A stretch of 64,000 bases of DNA, from assembly GCF_927798115.1 (NCBI RefSeq), contig NZ_CAKMMG010000001.1, positions 1,798,001 through 1,862,000 on the forward strand, in the 5' to 3' direction. Below, piece after piece: positions 17,544 through 27,112 of the stretch. This stretch comes from Paenibacillus auburnensis (GTDB lineage: Bacteria > Bacillota > Bacilli > Paenibacillales > Paenibacillaceae). Both the position numbers and the translations under genes were made by a program. The notes below the pieces were generated by a model. That model searched no databases and was not told the DNA's origin. It saw only the letters and a program-made list of their open reading frames with translations. Within the stretch, counting starts at the first letter, position 1. Every line of letters begins with the position of its first letter.

Positions 17544-18281
17544 TCAGCCTCCCAATCCACTCTCACCCAGCCGCACACTATAGGTCTTATATCCTTCATC
17601 GCCGATCTCCAGGCAGTTCATCTGCTCGCCGTAGGCGCAGCCGCCATCAATGCCGATTTTGTCTCCTAGCGGGCTAAACCAGATGCCGGGATTGTCCTGG
17701 AATTCAAAGGTTGAGGTGTGGCCAAACACAATCGTTTTGGTGGTGTTCGTCACCGGATGATTGTAGAACGGTTCTCTGATCCAGATAAAATCATAATCCT
17801 TCTGCGTCTTCCAGTCTGCAAGCGCCGGGTCGATTCCCGCGTGTACAAACAAATGGTCCTCCGTCTCATAATAGAGCGGCAATGAGCTGAGGAAATCCAA
17901 GTGGTGCCTGTAAGCCTGCCTGATCCAATGCTTAATCCTGATGTACTCTTCCCAGCCCAGATCCTGCTGCACAAAGTCGGCGTCCGCTCCAGCGTAGCTC
18001 ATCAAGGTATGGAATCCGCCGTTGTTCAGCCAGTGAATATCCAGTTTGTCTTCATCATCGCTGAGCAGTGCGTCACAGGCCATTTTGTCATGATTACCTT
18101 TCAGCACCACAGCGCCCCATTCTGCCTGGAGGGACATGACCTGCTCTACGATTGCTTTGCTGTTTGGCCCCCGGTCCACATAATCGCCGATGAGTATGAG
18201 TTTGTCCTGATCCGGAATATAGTTCACTTTACGCAACAGCGCGTTGAATTCCCGGTAACATCCGTGAATGTCACTGATCAC
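17544..18281 (-). CDS. Metallophosphatase (PrpE/ApaH-like serine/threonine phosphatase family)
   Basis: 245 residues from the GTG at 18281. Calcineurin-like motifs are complete: SDIHG near residues 3-7, GDYVDRGPNS near 32-41, GNHD near 62-65 and a later HAGID (about 148) and GHTS (about 188). These residues bind two metal ions for hydrolysis of phosphate esters, phosphoproteins or dinucleoside polyphosphates. The GTG has no well-placed ribosome binding site. Five codons upstream, at 18296, an ATC sits 6 bases after GGGAGGGG and exactly where relatives have the ATG of M-R-T-L-V-I-S-D-I-H-G, so initiation at AUC is possible. A TATAAT-type -10 box lies at 18339-18344. Confidence 0.88.
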   Translation of the reverse strand: MISDIHGCYREFNALLRKVNYIPDQDKLILIGDYVDRGPNSKAIVEQVMSLQAEWGAVVLKGNHDKMACDALLSDDEDKLDIHWLNNGGFHTLMSYAGADADFVQQDLGWEEYIRIKHWIRQAYRHHLDFLSSLPLYYETEDHLFVHAGIDPALADWKTQKDYDFIWIREPFYNHPVTNTTKTIVFGHTSTFEFQDNPGIWFSPLGDKIGIDGGCAYGEQMNCLEIGDEGYKTYSVRLGESGLGG

Positions 18282-18355
18282 TAGGGTTCTGATGGTTTTC
18301 CCCTCCCTGCCCGTTGATGACTGCGAATCAGAACCTATATTATACCATTAAAAAA

Positions 18356-19939
18356 CTACATTCTTACCGGCATCTGTGCTGAGCTGTCCCAGCGCCACGG
18401 TACAGAGTGTCCCTCCAGATGCAGACCGCCGTACCACACATCAAGGCCTTGAACCGCCACCCGGTCCGCTGCTCCATCCAATATCTGCTCGCCAAGTGCA
18501 GTCATTGTCACCTTTCGGTTCAGAAAATCCGGGACCCGGCGAAAATCAAAATTGTCTGCAGCTGCAGTACCGTCGATCATCAACAGCGGCTGTGCCCCCT
18601 GCACCAATCCCCGGAGATACAGCCAATATTCGAGATCACCCATGCCAAGCACATGCAGCGAGTCGGTTACTTGCCGGAACAGCTTCATTGGAGTATCCGC
18701 TCCCCCGCGCACAACCTCAAGCGTCGTTTGTTCTACGAGTCCAAGGCCATTGACTACAGAAGGCAGACGCGACAAATGGGCCTGAAATGCAGCATAGGCA
18801 AAAGGCAGTGCTGATGCCTCCAGTTCTTGTCTTCTAAGTGCAAGCAGGTCAGACATCTGTAACGGATCGGGATGGGCGTAGGCCTGCCACAGTTCACTGC
18901 CCAGCTCCAGCTCCTTCTGCTCGATGCTCCGCCAGGTCCCGGACAAGGTCTTTAGCTGCGCCGGAGTCAGCTGGCCTAGACCATGAAACAGGTCGATGCC
19001 GGGAAACTCACCGATGCAGAGCAGACTAAGCTTGGTTCCGCCCAGCTTTTGCCCCTTGAAATAGTGCAGCAGATAAGCCAGCATGCTCTGATCAAACAAA
19101 TCATGCTCGAACCACAGCACCACTTCGTCATAGCGGTTAATCCCCCGCAGCTTCTCTTCCTGCTCCGCACAGGCTGCCCGATATTCCGCTGCCGGAATAC
19201 CCATCGACTGTTCGAGCGATTGTGCGCGTAGCATACGTTCTGCTTCACCGGCAGGGTTCACAAAATTCGGACCTGCTGAGTACACCTCTCTCCACACCAG
19301 CACATCCCCGGAAACGATTCCCTTTTTCAGCATATTCCCTACAGAATCCCCATTTACGATATGCAGCATATTCCCGCCTCCTTCATATAGGTTGTTGAAC
19401 ATGGAAGCAAGGTCGATGACGGGGAGTGCACCTCTCAGCTTGCGCCGTCCGTCAAACAGCCGTTTTTTCAGCGCTGATACCGGAATGTCCAGATAATCGG
19501 AGATTTCCTGCAGCGAATAGCCGTAGAAATAAAACAATTGCAGCGGTACCCGCAGCTTGTCGCTCAAGCTTGACACCGACTGCTGCAGCACCTGTGCACC
19601 TTCCCTCCGCTCAGCGATTTCTGCTACACCCGGCGATTCCTGAGAAATCTGCATGGCATCTTCCAAGGGAAGAATTGCCTGCCGCTTACGCCGCAGCAAC
19701 CGCTGGCATTGTCTCACGACAATCGTCTTGAACCAGCCCGGAAAAGCAGACGGCTGCTGCAGCTTGCCAATATTGGTGTAAGCTTCGATGAACGCCTCCT
19801 GCACAGCATCTTCCGCCAGATGGACATCCCTCAGCATATCGTAGGAGACCGCAAACGCCATCCCCCGGAAATGCGCCATCAGCTGCCCAAACGCCTCCGT
19901 ATCCCCTTTTTGCACTTCTTCAACCAGCCGCGTTACCAT
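18356..19939 (-). CDS. ECF-type sigma factor fused to a DUF1835 domain
   Basis: 527 residues from the ATG at 19939 (AGAGGT, 6-base spacing); the open frame runs further up to 20017 without a better start. Residues 1-80 are sigma region 2 (MAHFRGMAFAVSYDML, HLAEDAVQEAFIEAYTN, FPGWFKTIVVRQCQRLLRR). Residues 115-170 are region 4 with a helix-turn-helix (YSLQEISDYLDIPVSALKKRL). From residue 191 a second domain begins with MLHIVNGDSVGNMLKKG, the DUF1835 opening, with the acidic RYDEVVLWFEHDLFDQ and LSLLCIGEFPGID blocks typical of that family. ECF factors normally end at about 170-190 residues. An internal ATG at codon 191 has its own ribosome binding site, so the DUF1835 part may also be made alone. 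Confidence 0.85.
   Translation of the reverse strand: MVTRLVEEVQKGDTEAFGQLMAHFRGMAFAVSYDMLRDVHLAEDAVQEAFIEAYTNIGKLQQPSAFPGWFKTIVVRQCQRLLRRKRQAILPLEDAMQISQESPGVAEIAERREGAQVLQQSVSSLSDKLRVPLQLFYFYGYSLQEISDYLDIPVSALKKRLFDGRRKLRGALPVIDLASMFNNLYEGGGNMLHIVNGDSVGNMLKKGIVSGDVLVWREVYSAGPNFVNPAGEAERMLRAQSLEQSMGIPAAEYRAACAEQEEKLRGINRYDEVVLWFEHDLFDQSMLAYLLHYFKGQKLGGTKLSLLCIGEFPGIDLFHGLGQLTPAQLKTLSGTWRSIEQKELELGSELWQAYAHPDPLQMSDLLALRRQELEASALPFAYAAFQAHLSRLPSVVNGLGLVEQTTLEVVRGGADTPMKLFRQVTDSLHVLGMGDLEYWLYLRGLVQGAQPLLMIDGTAAADNFDFRRVPDFLNRKVTMTALGEQILDGAADRVAVQGLDVWYGGLHLEGHSVPWRWDSSAQMPVRM
19376..19383 (-). promoter_or_regulatory. Internal ribosome binding site in the sigma/DUF1835 gene
   Basis: AAGGAGGC on the minus strand, 6 bases before the in-frame ATG at 19369 that opens the DUF1835 domain (MLHIVNG). 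Its strength and position suggest a second translation product or a relic of two separate genes. Confidence 0.6.
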
Positions 19940-20244
19940 ACGGAACCTCTTTTCACATGTTCTTAATCTTAAGTGCCATATCGGAGGTGAAAGGTTACAA
20001 CCTGTTCGGCCTGTCATATTATTTCAGCTATGCTGTCTCTTGTATATATAATTTCCGCGACATATTAACATTTTATTTAATTTTTTGTAAGTGATCATTG
20101 TGTGAATTTCGATATAAACGGGTATTTTGCGACAATTATTTGTCAGACAAGTATTTTTATTTATCTTTCACTTCATCATGATATAGTGAATTTCGGACAA
20201 TAAGTTTAACTTATTTCTAATAATTGTTTTATTGAGGTGCTGTC
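19940..20244. other. AT-rich divergent intergenic region
   Basis: It separates the sigma/DUF1835 gene (minus) from the chemotaxis receptor (plus) and must hold both promoters. I see no gene. It holds an inverted repeat GACAA-N4-TTGTC at 20131-20144 and a perfect palindrome at 20199-20215. No promoter with two convincing boxes could be assigned. Confidence 0.6.
20199..20215. promoter_or_regulatory. Perfect 17-bp palindrome, operator candidate
   Basis: AATAAGTTTAACTTATT is an 8-1-8 perfect inverted repeat ending 29 bases before the receptor start. It looks like a dimeric repressor site, but I do not recognise the regulator. Confidence 0.45.
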
Positions 20245-21873
20245 ATGAAATTTGCCAACAAGATTATCAGTACGGTCATTTTTTCACTACTACTCGTTTC
20301 TGTAATATCCTGCTTCTATTTTTATGCCGAGAGTAAAAATGCTTCGCAAACAGCAGGTGAAGAAAAAGCCGCCATTATTATTGAAACCTTTGATTTGATG
20401 CTCACCGGAAGCGAGAATGCACAGGATTTACAGACACAACTGAACAAAATAAAAGAATCGGAGATGGAGATCGTTTCTTTTAATATTAGTGATCTGGAGA
20501 GTTCACCCAAAATTATCGCGTCGCTAAATCCCGAGGAAGTAGGGAAAGCAGCAGATTCCATAGAAATTAATGCGGTGAAAGAGAATGAGATCATATCCTC
20601 GAAGAGTGGTCACATCGTTGAGGTTGCTTCACCCTTACATAAGAACGGCAAGGTTAGCTACTCTGCTAAATTACAATTTGACATAACCGACGAACTTGAG
20701 GACTCCAACCAATTGTTAGTTTCCATTATCATTATCACCTCAAGTATTATTGTCTTGGTATCGCTGGGCTTCTGGTTACTTTTAAGCCGCTTTTTCACCA
20801 GACCCTTAAATATGCTCGTCGGCTTCTCACGAAATCTAGCTGAAGGTAATCTAAAAGTAGACATCAAAGCCCTAAATAATAACCGGAAAGATGAAATCGG
20901 ACAGCTGTCAGCTGCCTTTTACCAAATGTTCGGAAATCTAAGATTATCTCTTCAGCACATTTCCCATTCTTCTAGCCAGCTGTCTTCACAGTCAGAGATG
21001 TTTACCAACATCGCTACGACTACTAAAGAAAACGAGCAGGCGAATTCGAAAGCCGTTACAGAGATTGCGCTTAGTTCCAAAACACAGGTATCGGCGATTA
21101 ATGAGAGCTCGCTGGCTATGGAAGAGGTGGCCAAGGGCACCGTACAAATCTCAGAAAGCATAGAGGAAGTAGCTGAAGCCTCATCGTCTACGCTGAAACA
21201 AGCTGAACAAGGCCGTCAAATTATTGCTGAAACCGAAACTATCATTGAGCAGTTAGCCCTGGATTCAAAGGAATCCGTCCAAACCATTCAGGCTTTAGGT
21301 CAAAAAACGAAAGACATCGATGGAATAATCGTTCTGATTGCGCAAATCGCCACTCAAACCAATCTGCTGTCGCTGAATGCATCGATTGAAGCAGCCCGGG
21401 CTGGAGAACATGGGAGAGGATTTGCCGTTGTGGCTAATGAAGTTAAAAAGCTGGCCGAAAGATCCAAAGAAGCCACTACCATTGTATCTGATATGATTCA
21501 AGCTATTCATACGGATACCGAATCGGTCGTCCAGCAAATCAATACCAATTGGGTAAACACCGAAGAAGGCTTAGCAGCCGTACGTGAAGCCGGAGTATCT
21601 TTCCAGACGATTACCGAACAAATTGATACCGTGAACAGTCAGATTATCAATGTGTCCTCCATTGTCGAAGAAATCTCCTCGAGTAGCGAACAAGTCGCAG
21701 CTACCATTCAATCCCTGGCGGGTAATGTAGAGCTTTCCAGTAAAAACGCCGAACAGGTTGAGGTGTCTATCATAGAATCATTAAATTCCATGGAACAATT
21801 ACTGTCTTCTACCACTGAAATGAACCAGCTCTCTTCTAGTCTGGCTCAGTTAGCAAGCCGGTTTAAGTTCTAG
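20245..21873 (+). CDS. Methyl-accepting chemotaxis protein
   Basis: 542 residues. TM1 is about 8-27, an extracytoplasmic ligand domain of only about 125 residues follows (28-152), and TM2 is about 153-180. Then come HAMP (about 180-235) and a signalling domain with the hairpin tip [48 protein letters not shown] core near residues 360-405. The small sensor suggests a single Cache-like or four-helix fold; ligand unknown. It is visibly richer in A+T than its neighbours. Monocistronic, with a terminator 20 bases after the stop. GAGGTG precedes the ATG. Confidence 0.92.
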   Translation: MKFANKIISTVIFSLLLVSVISCFYFYAESKNASQTAGEEKAAIIIETFDLMLTGSENAQDLQTQLNKIKESEMEIVSFNISDLESSPKIIASLNPEEVGKAADSIEINAVKENEIISSKSGHIVEVASPLHKNGKVSYSAKLQFDITDELEDSNQLLVSIIIITSSIIVLVSLGFWLLLSRFFTRPLNMLVGFSRNLAEGNLKVDIKALNNNRKDEIGQLSAAFYQMFGNLRLSLQHISHSSSQLSSQSEMFTNIATTTKENEQANSKAVTEIALSSKTQVSAINESSLAMEEVAKGTVQISESIEEVAEASSSTLKQAEQGRQIIAETETIIEQLALDSKESVQTIQALGQKTKDIDGIIVLIAQIATQTNLLSLNASIEAARAGEHGRGFAVVANEVKKLAERSKEATTIVSDMIQAIHTDTESVVQQINTNWVNTEEGLAAVREAGVSFQTITEQIDTVNSQIINVSSIVEEISSSSEQVAATIQSLAGNVELSSKNAEQVEVSIIESLNSMEQLLSSTTEMNQLSSSLAQLASRFKF

Positions 21874-21893
21874 TCAGAATGAATATATAGAAT

Positions 21894-21938
21894 AAGCCAG
21901 TAGATCCAAAGATTTCTTTGGATCTACTGGCTTTATTA
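21894..21938 (+). terminator. Terminator after the chemotaxis receptor gene
   Basis: Perfect 18-bp stem (AAGCCAGTAGATCCAAAG and its complement) with a 4-base loop, followed by TTATT. Confidence 0.85.
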
Positions 21939-21977
21939 ATATCAACTGCAACTCTTGAAAACAAAGTAGTACCTGAA

Positions 21978-22391
21978 TTATCCGTGCTGCGCCGTCACCG
22001 GATTAACCGCAAAGATAGAATGAATGTTGCCTTCCGGATCTGCGAAGAAACCTGTAGTGTGCCCCCAGGACATTGACTTTGGAGCTGTAATTTCAGTTGC
22101 CCCTTTTGAAACCACCTCTTGATACATCATGTGGACAGCGTCTGGAGAGTCACATTCGAAATTAAGTTCAAAGGCTTGTCCTTTACGCTCTTCTAAATAA
22201 GTATGGTGGTCATTCGTGTTTTCCGCCATTAAGGATGTTGAACAAATCGCAAGACGAATTCCACTATTCACAAATTCAGCATAATGGTTCTCCTCAATGA
22301 CCGTCTCAAATCCCAAAACATCACGATAAAAACTAGCCAATTTAGCTACATCCTGCGCCAAAACCGTAAGTCCCTCTAATTTCAATTTCAC
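21978..22391 (-). CDS. VOC superfamily (glyoxalase/dioxygenase fold) protein
   Basis: 137 residues, a single VOC domain. It opens KLEGLTVLAQDVAKLASFYRDVLGF and ends HTTGFFADPEGNIHSIF, the usual last strand with a metal-ligand position. Starts at a GTG with GGTGGAG 8 bases upstream. Small members include lyases, dioxygenases and antibiotic-resistance proteins; which applies here is unknown. Confidence 0.82.
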   Translation of the reverse strand: MKLKLEGLTVLAQDVAKLASFYRDVLGFETVIEENHYAEFVNSGIRLAICSTSLMAENTNDHHTYLEERKGQAFELNFECDSPDAVHMMYQEVVSKGATEITAPKSMSWGHTTGFFADPEGNIHSIFAVNPVTAQHG

Positions 22392-22533
22392 GGGCTAAGC
22401 TCCACCTTTCGTAATTCGGTTTATCTGGATAAAATTCGAAACACTAGAAGGACACTTTCACAATCCATCTTTGCCAAAATGAGGCAATCAACTTATACTA
22501 ATGACTAGAATAAATTGTAAAGGAGAATAAAAA

Positions 22534-25329
22534 TTGGCGCAACCGGTTTATGGTAAAAAGTCGACTCCATTAAGATATGATGAAGCACTCCCCTTCTCGC
22601 TCTGGGTGCTGATTATCGGTTTCATACTTTTTCTAGTATGGGCTCCGTTTCAAGTAGGGCTATTTAATGGTCAACAGGCTGATTTTGAAAAACCAATCTA
22701 TATTTCTACGGTAATCGGCAGCCTTATGCTCATTGTCTGGGCAGTGTTCTACTACAAAAAATTCAGATTTGAGGATCAGCGTGATCTTGTTGCTCTATGT
22801 GTGCTCCTGCTTCCGCTGACGTACTTTTTATCCCTTTTTACCGCTGTCTCACACTATATGGCGGTCAATATGCTGCTTATTCAAAGTATGTATGCTGCAC
22901 TTTTTATTGTATTCCTCTATCTTCTACGTCAAAAACTAGCGAACCAGATCATCCAATCCGCTATACTAACATTGGCTTACCTAATCGTCTGGTTCGGTCT
23001 GCTAAACTGGCTGGGAGCTTGGAATGTAGCCGGAGGGGCCGTTGGCTGGTTCTCTAATACTGTCCGTGCCGGTAAGTATCTTGACGCAGTGATGACCGAT
23101 TCGAACGGTCTACGTCTGACCTCCATATTTCAATACGCAAATACGTATGCCGCCTTTCTGATGGCCTTTCTATTTGTAGCTGTGTACGCTTTGGTTCGGG
23201 CCAAAAAGTGGTACGGCATCGTAATTCACAGTTTTATGCTGGTACCGATCATGATTTCACTGCTTCTGACGCTATCACGGGGCGGTCTGGTCATGTTGCC
23301 GGTAGTTTTTGTCCTGCTGCTTCTCTTTCAAAAGCCTTCGCGGCAAATCCTCTGGATCATCCACCTAATCATCGCTGCTGCTGCGTCATTGGCTATAATC
23401 AGCAAAATAACCTCCACCGGCAAACATGTGGCGGCCGTTTCTGATCCTTCTGCTGCTGTAGAGGGCTGGAGCTGGCTAATTATTGCTTGTATTGTGACCT
23501 CAGCAACCTGCTGGTCCGCACAACGCTTCGTTGCTGCAGGTCTGGAGAAGCGCTTGGAAAAAGGGTCTCCCCGAAAGTCTGCTAATCTGTGGCTTCCCGT
23601 TGGAGCAACGGTCTTGGTGGCTGCTGCTGCCTGGCTGCTTATCGGAACAAGCGCACGAAGTATTTTGCCTGCCAATATTGAAACCCGACTGGAAAATATC
23701 AACTTCAAACAGCACAGTGTGCTGGAGCGTATGACTTTTTACCGGGACGCTTTTAAAGTAGCTAAGGATTATCCTGTTCTTGGTGCAGGGGGCGGCGGAT
23801 GGGCTGCCTTGTATGAGAAGTACCAGAATAACCCGTATGTAAGCCGTCAGGCGCACAATTTCTTTTTGCAATACTTAATAGAAGTCGGCATTCTGGGATT
23901 TATCGTGTTCATGGGCTTTATCCTGTATGTGTTCTACAAATATATCAGGGGATATATACGGCAGACGGGGACGAATGACTTCGAGAACGGATTCTTCTAT
24001 TTTATTATTGCATTATCCATTCTATTACATAGTATCCTGGACTTTAACCTAAGTTATGTGTTCATGGGAATGCTTGTGTTTATCGGTCTTGCCGGGATGA
24101 CAGCTGCCATGGAACCTAAACCACTCGAAGGCAAATGGAAATCAGCCGGACTGCGCTACGGTTACCTGGGTGTGACCACTGTGGCAGCGCTAGCCATACT
24201 CATCGTATCGATAAGCAATATCACTTCCACTAACGATCTAGCTGATGCAAAGGCTATTGCACAGTATAGTAAATCCTACGAAGAGATTAAAGCCCCGCTT
24301 GTGAGGGCATTAAAGAACCGTCCGGCTCATCCTGAGACAATTATGATGTTAGCATCACTAGATTATCAGGTATATAAACAAACCAAAGACGAGCAATATG
24401 CCGACGAATTCTTTTCCTTGCTACAGCGCGCCCTCAAAGAGGAGCCCTACAATAAGCAACTGTTGAAGCTACAGACTGTTCTCTATGATGTATTAGATAA
24501 ACATGAGGAGGCTTATGCCGTATACCTCGATAATCAGGACAAGTATATATGGGATATTGAGTGGTATGAGCAGCTCATTACCCGGGCATCCCGTCTCGGT
24601 ATCCAAGCCTATCTTCAGCAGAACGAGACTAAGAAGCAGGAGTACTTCTATACCAGCCTTGCCGCTTACCAGCACGTTGTGGATGGGATCGAATATTTAC
24701 AAACACTGCCTTCGGGACAGCTACAGGGCCGGCCTTTCTCGGTCACACCGTTGATTGCCCTAAGTGCAGGTAAAGTAAATCAGGTTACAGGACAGACAGA
24801 GACCGCCGCGTCCATCATCCAAACAGGATTCACAGGTAGCTACACCGCTCTGGCAGGGCGCAATGATCTGTGGAGTACAAAATGGTATAGTGATGTCATA
24901 GTTCTCGCTTACGAGTCGGGTCAACCCTCTTACTCGGAATGGTTAAATATCTTAAGCACTCAAGGATTGGACAATCCACAGGCTGCAGCTAACGCAAAGG
25001 CAAACTTCAGCATGGGACTTGAAGCTTATTATCAGGTTATGAGCAATATAGACAATCAGGCCATTCCTCTTTCTTCCGCTGCAACTTTAGCCGTTGGTAA
25101 AATGAAGATACTCACTGGAGATGTTGTGTCTGCAGTTACCCTATTAAAAGGTGAGCTAAGCGAAGATTATTCGGATCCCGTGAATCGCGAAATCGCGCGC
25201 TGGTATTTAGCCGGTTTGAAAAAGGTAAATAGCCCGCTGGATCAGGATGTGTATAACAAGCTAATAGCCGCCGATGCACAGGAAGCAGGCATGATCGATC
25301 AAGTTGCTGGAATGACACCATTATCGTAA
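22534..25329 (+). CDS. O-antigen ligase/polymerase (Wzy_C) family protein with TPR-like tail
   Basis: 931 residues. TTG start with AAAGGAG 8 bases upstream. The first 560 residues are membrane-embedded with about a dozen helices. A large loop in the Wzy_C region reads RLENINFKQHSVLERMTFYRDAFKVAKDYP followed by GAGGGGWAALYEKYQ and an RQAHNFFLQYLIEVG segment, matching the conserved Arg/His loop of WaaL/Wzy proteins. From about residue 570 a soluble helical region looks TPR-like (YSKSYEEIKAPLVRALKNRPAHPE). Likely a polymerase or ligase of a surface polysaccharide or teichuronic-type polymer, or a pilin glycosyltransferase relative. It stands alone with its own terminator; no glycosyltransferases adjoin it. 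Confidence 0.82.
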   Translation: MAQPVYGKKSTPLRYDEALPFSLWVLIIGFILFLVWAPFQVGLFNGQQADFEKPIYISTVIGSLMLIVWAVFYYKKFRFEDQRDLVALCVLLLPLTYFLSLFTAVSHYMAVNMLLIQSMYAALFIVFLYLLRQKLANQIIQSAILTLAYLIVWFGLLNWLGAWNVAGGAVGWFSNTVRAGKYLDAVMTDSNGLRLTSIFQYANTYAAFLMAFLFVAVYALVRAKKWYGIVIHSFMLVPIMISLLLTLSRGGLVMLPVVFVLLLLFQKPSRQILWIIHLIIAAAASLAIISKITSTGKHVAAVSDPSAAVEGWSWLIIACIVTSATCWSAQRFVAAGLEKRLEKGSPRKSANLWLPVGATVLVAAAAWLLIGTSARSILPANIETRLENINFKQHSVLERMTFYRDAFKVAKDYPVLGAGGGGWAALYEKYQNNPYVSRQAHNFFLQYLIEVGILGFIVFMGFILYVFYKYIRGYIRQTGTNDFENGFFYFIIALSILLHSILDFNLSYVFMGMLVFIGLAGMTAAMEPKPLEGKWKSAGLRYGYLGVTTVAALAILIVSISNITSTNDLADAKAIAQYSKSYEEIKAPLVRALKNRPAHPETIMMLASLDYQVYKQTKDEQYADEFFSLLQRALKEEPYNKQLLKLQTVLYDVLDKHEEAYAVYLDNQDKYIWDIEWYEQLITRASRLGIQAYLQQNETKKQEYFYTSLAAYQHVVDGIEYLQTLPSGQLQGRPFSVTPLIALSAGKVNQVTGQTETAASIIQTGFTGSYTALAGRNDLWSTKWYSDVIVLAYESGQPSYSEWLNILSTQGLDNPQAAANAKANFSMGLEAYYQVMSNIDNQAIPLSSAATLAVGKMKILTGDVVSAVTLLKGELSEDYSDPVNREIARWYLAGLKKVNSPLDQDVYNKLIAADAQEAGMIDQVAGMTPLS

Positions 25330-25349
25330 GTAGTATTATTTGAGCCTTA

Positions 25350-25388
25350 AGAGCCCGGTGCAGAGTCATTTTGCACTGGGCTCTTTTT
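25350..25388 (+). terminator. Terminator after the Wzy_C-family gene
   Basis: AGAGCCCGGTGCA pairs with TGCACTGGGCTCT and is followed by T5. Confidence 0.9.
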
Positions 25389-25462
25389 GATTAGGAATAA
25401 CCTGCTATTAGTTAGTCATTCTGGCAGTATCCTTATTCTCACTCGCATAGGCTGGCAAGAGA

Positions 25463-25492
25463 AAACCCCGAGGGAATCCCCCTCAGGGTTTA
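25463..25492 (-). terminator. Terminator of the YesMN/ABC cluster
   Basis: AAACCC(T/C)GAGGG inverted repeat 22 bases past the yesN-like stop on the minus strand, followed by TTCTC. Confidence 0.75.
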
Positions 25493-25513
25493 AGACAGTT
25501 AAAGCTTATTAGA

Positions 25514-27109
25514 TCAGCGGTAATACCGGTCCCGGTACTCCTGCGGCGTGCAGCCCTCGTTTTTCTTAAATTGATAGGTGAAATAAGCGGGGGTCTGGAA
25601 GCCGATCCGCTCAGAAACCTCATAGATTTTGATGGTGGGGTCCTGGAGCAAGTCCTTGGCTTTTTTCATCCGCAGGCTCTTGACGAAGTCGGAGATGGTC
25701 TGCCCGGTTTCTTTTTTGAAGAGGACACTTAAATGTCCTGCACTGATATGAAACATATCCGCTAGCTGCTTGACCGTCATACTATCCGGCAATTGTTCTG
25801 CGATATAGGAAGCAATTCGATTAATCAGATGATGCTGCTGCAGGTTCCGTTCTTTACGCGCAAGTCCGAAGGCAGAGTCGATATATTCTAGTATGATGGC
25901 TTTCATCACAGGCATGGTTTTGCATTCCAATATCCGGTGCAATGCACGGTTGCTGAGATAGGTGACAGCTTCCACATCGTTCCATAATTTGCGTGTAAGC
26001 TCGCCGATCAGGCTGATGCTGAAAGACTGTATATAGGCGAAGGAATGGCCCTTAACCTCCATCTGCTCAAACGCCGTGCCGACTTCCCTGGTCAGCAGTA
26101 CCGGATCATCGCCCTCCGCCAGGGAGAGCAGGCTAGGCAGCAGGATTTCCCGTTCTCTTAAATCTTCATACGCCTTCCGCTCCATTCTCCCCACATGCAG
26201 CAGCAGGCCGTTATCGCTCTGGCGGGCATCGGCGATCGTATATTTGATCTCCCGGTAGAGCTGCCCGATCTCCTCCCATTTCCGGCCTTCCCTGCTGATT
26301 CCTACCGTAACGGAAACCTGATACGTATTTCGCATGTAGTCTTTAACGAAGGTCATTTGTTTGTCGAGCAGCATCCTTTTGTCAGAAGTCGGATTGACCA
26401 GTATGGCTGCCACCCCTTCGGGTTTGACCGCTGCCACCAGCATGACCCCCATATCCTGCAAAGATATAGCAAGAGATTGCTGAAGCGCTGAATTCAACAT
26501 TAGCCGGCTTCTGGCCTCCCGTACGGAAGCGTTAAAATCATCGAACACAGCTACAACCAGCAGAATTCCATGCGTTAGGCCCGGAAGATTAAGCAAATGC
26601 GCCCAGGATGACAGCTCCCCCGCCTCCATCGGCTCATCTTCCAGCAGCTCATAAACAAACGACTCCTTCAGCAGCTCCCTGCTGTCTGATACCATGGTCT
26701 GCAGATGCACTGTCTGCTCGTTGATTTGCTTGATATTCTCGATGGTTTGCCGGAAGGAGGTCAGTTTACGCTCAATCTCACTCAGCTTTAGGGGCTTGAG
26801 CACATAACCCTGCGCCCCAACTTCGATAGCATCTTGAGCAAACTCGAACTCATTGTAACCGCTGATAATTAGAATCTGTATTTCCGGATGAATGATTTTC
26901 GCTTCAGATGCCAGTTCAATCCCGTTTATACCCGGCATGGTAATATCGGTGATCAGCACATCTACCCGGTTATCTTGCAGCAGCGGAATAGCCTCTTCAC
27001 CTGTTTCTGCGGTTAGCGGGATGGCATAGCCAAGTTTTGTCCAGGGGATATGCCGGATTAATCCCTGGATATGAGACGGCTCGTCGTCCACAATAAGTGC
27101 TTGCAGCAC
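25514..27109 (-). CDS. YesN-type response regulator (REC + AraC HTH)
   Basis: 531 residues. The receiver domain (1-120) has the acidic pair DDE at 8-10, phospho-acceptor Asp55 in LITDITMPG and the Lys in VLKPLK near 105. A long linker follows, then a C-terminal AraC-type double HTH (about 430-531) containing ADMFHISAGHLSVLFKKETGQ and FQTPAYFTYQFKKNEG. It starts 3 bases after the sensor kinase stop. It presumably activates the sugar transporter genes next to it when phosphorylated by the kinase. Confidence 0.93.
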   Translation of the reverse strand: MLQALIVDDEPSHIQGLIRHIPWTKLGYAIPLTAETGEEAIPLLQDNRVDVLITDITMPGINGIELASEAKIIHPEIQILIISGYNEFEFAQDAIEVGAQGYVLKPLKLSEIERKLTSFRQTIENIKQINEQTVHLQTMVSDSRELLKESFVYELLEDEPMEAGELSSWAHLLNLPGLTHGILLVVAVFDDFNASVREARSRLMLNSALQQSLAISLQDMGVMLVAAVKPEGVAAILVNPTSDKRMLLDKQMTFVKDYMRNTYQVSVTVGISREGRKWEEIGQLYREIKYTIADARQSDNGLLLHVGRMERKAYEDLREREILLPSLLSLAEGDDPVLLTREVGTAFEQMEVKGHSFAYIQSFSISLIGELTRKLWNDVEAVTYLSNRALHRILECKTMPVMKAIILEYIDSAFGLARKERNLQQHHLINRIASYIAEQLPDSMTVKQLADMFHISAGHLSVLFKKETGQTISDFVKSLRMKKAKDLLQDPTIKIYEVSERIGFQTPAYFTYQFKKNEGCTPQEYRDRYYR

Positions 27110-27112
27110 ATT

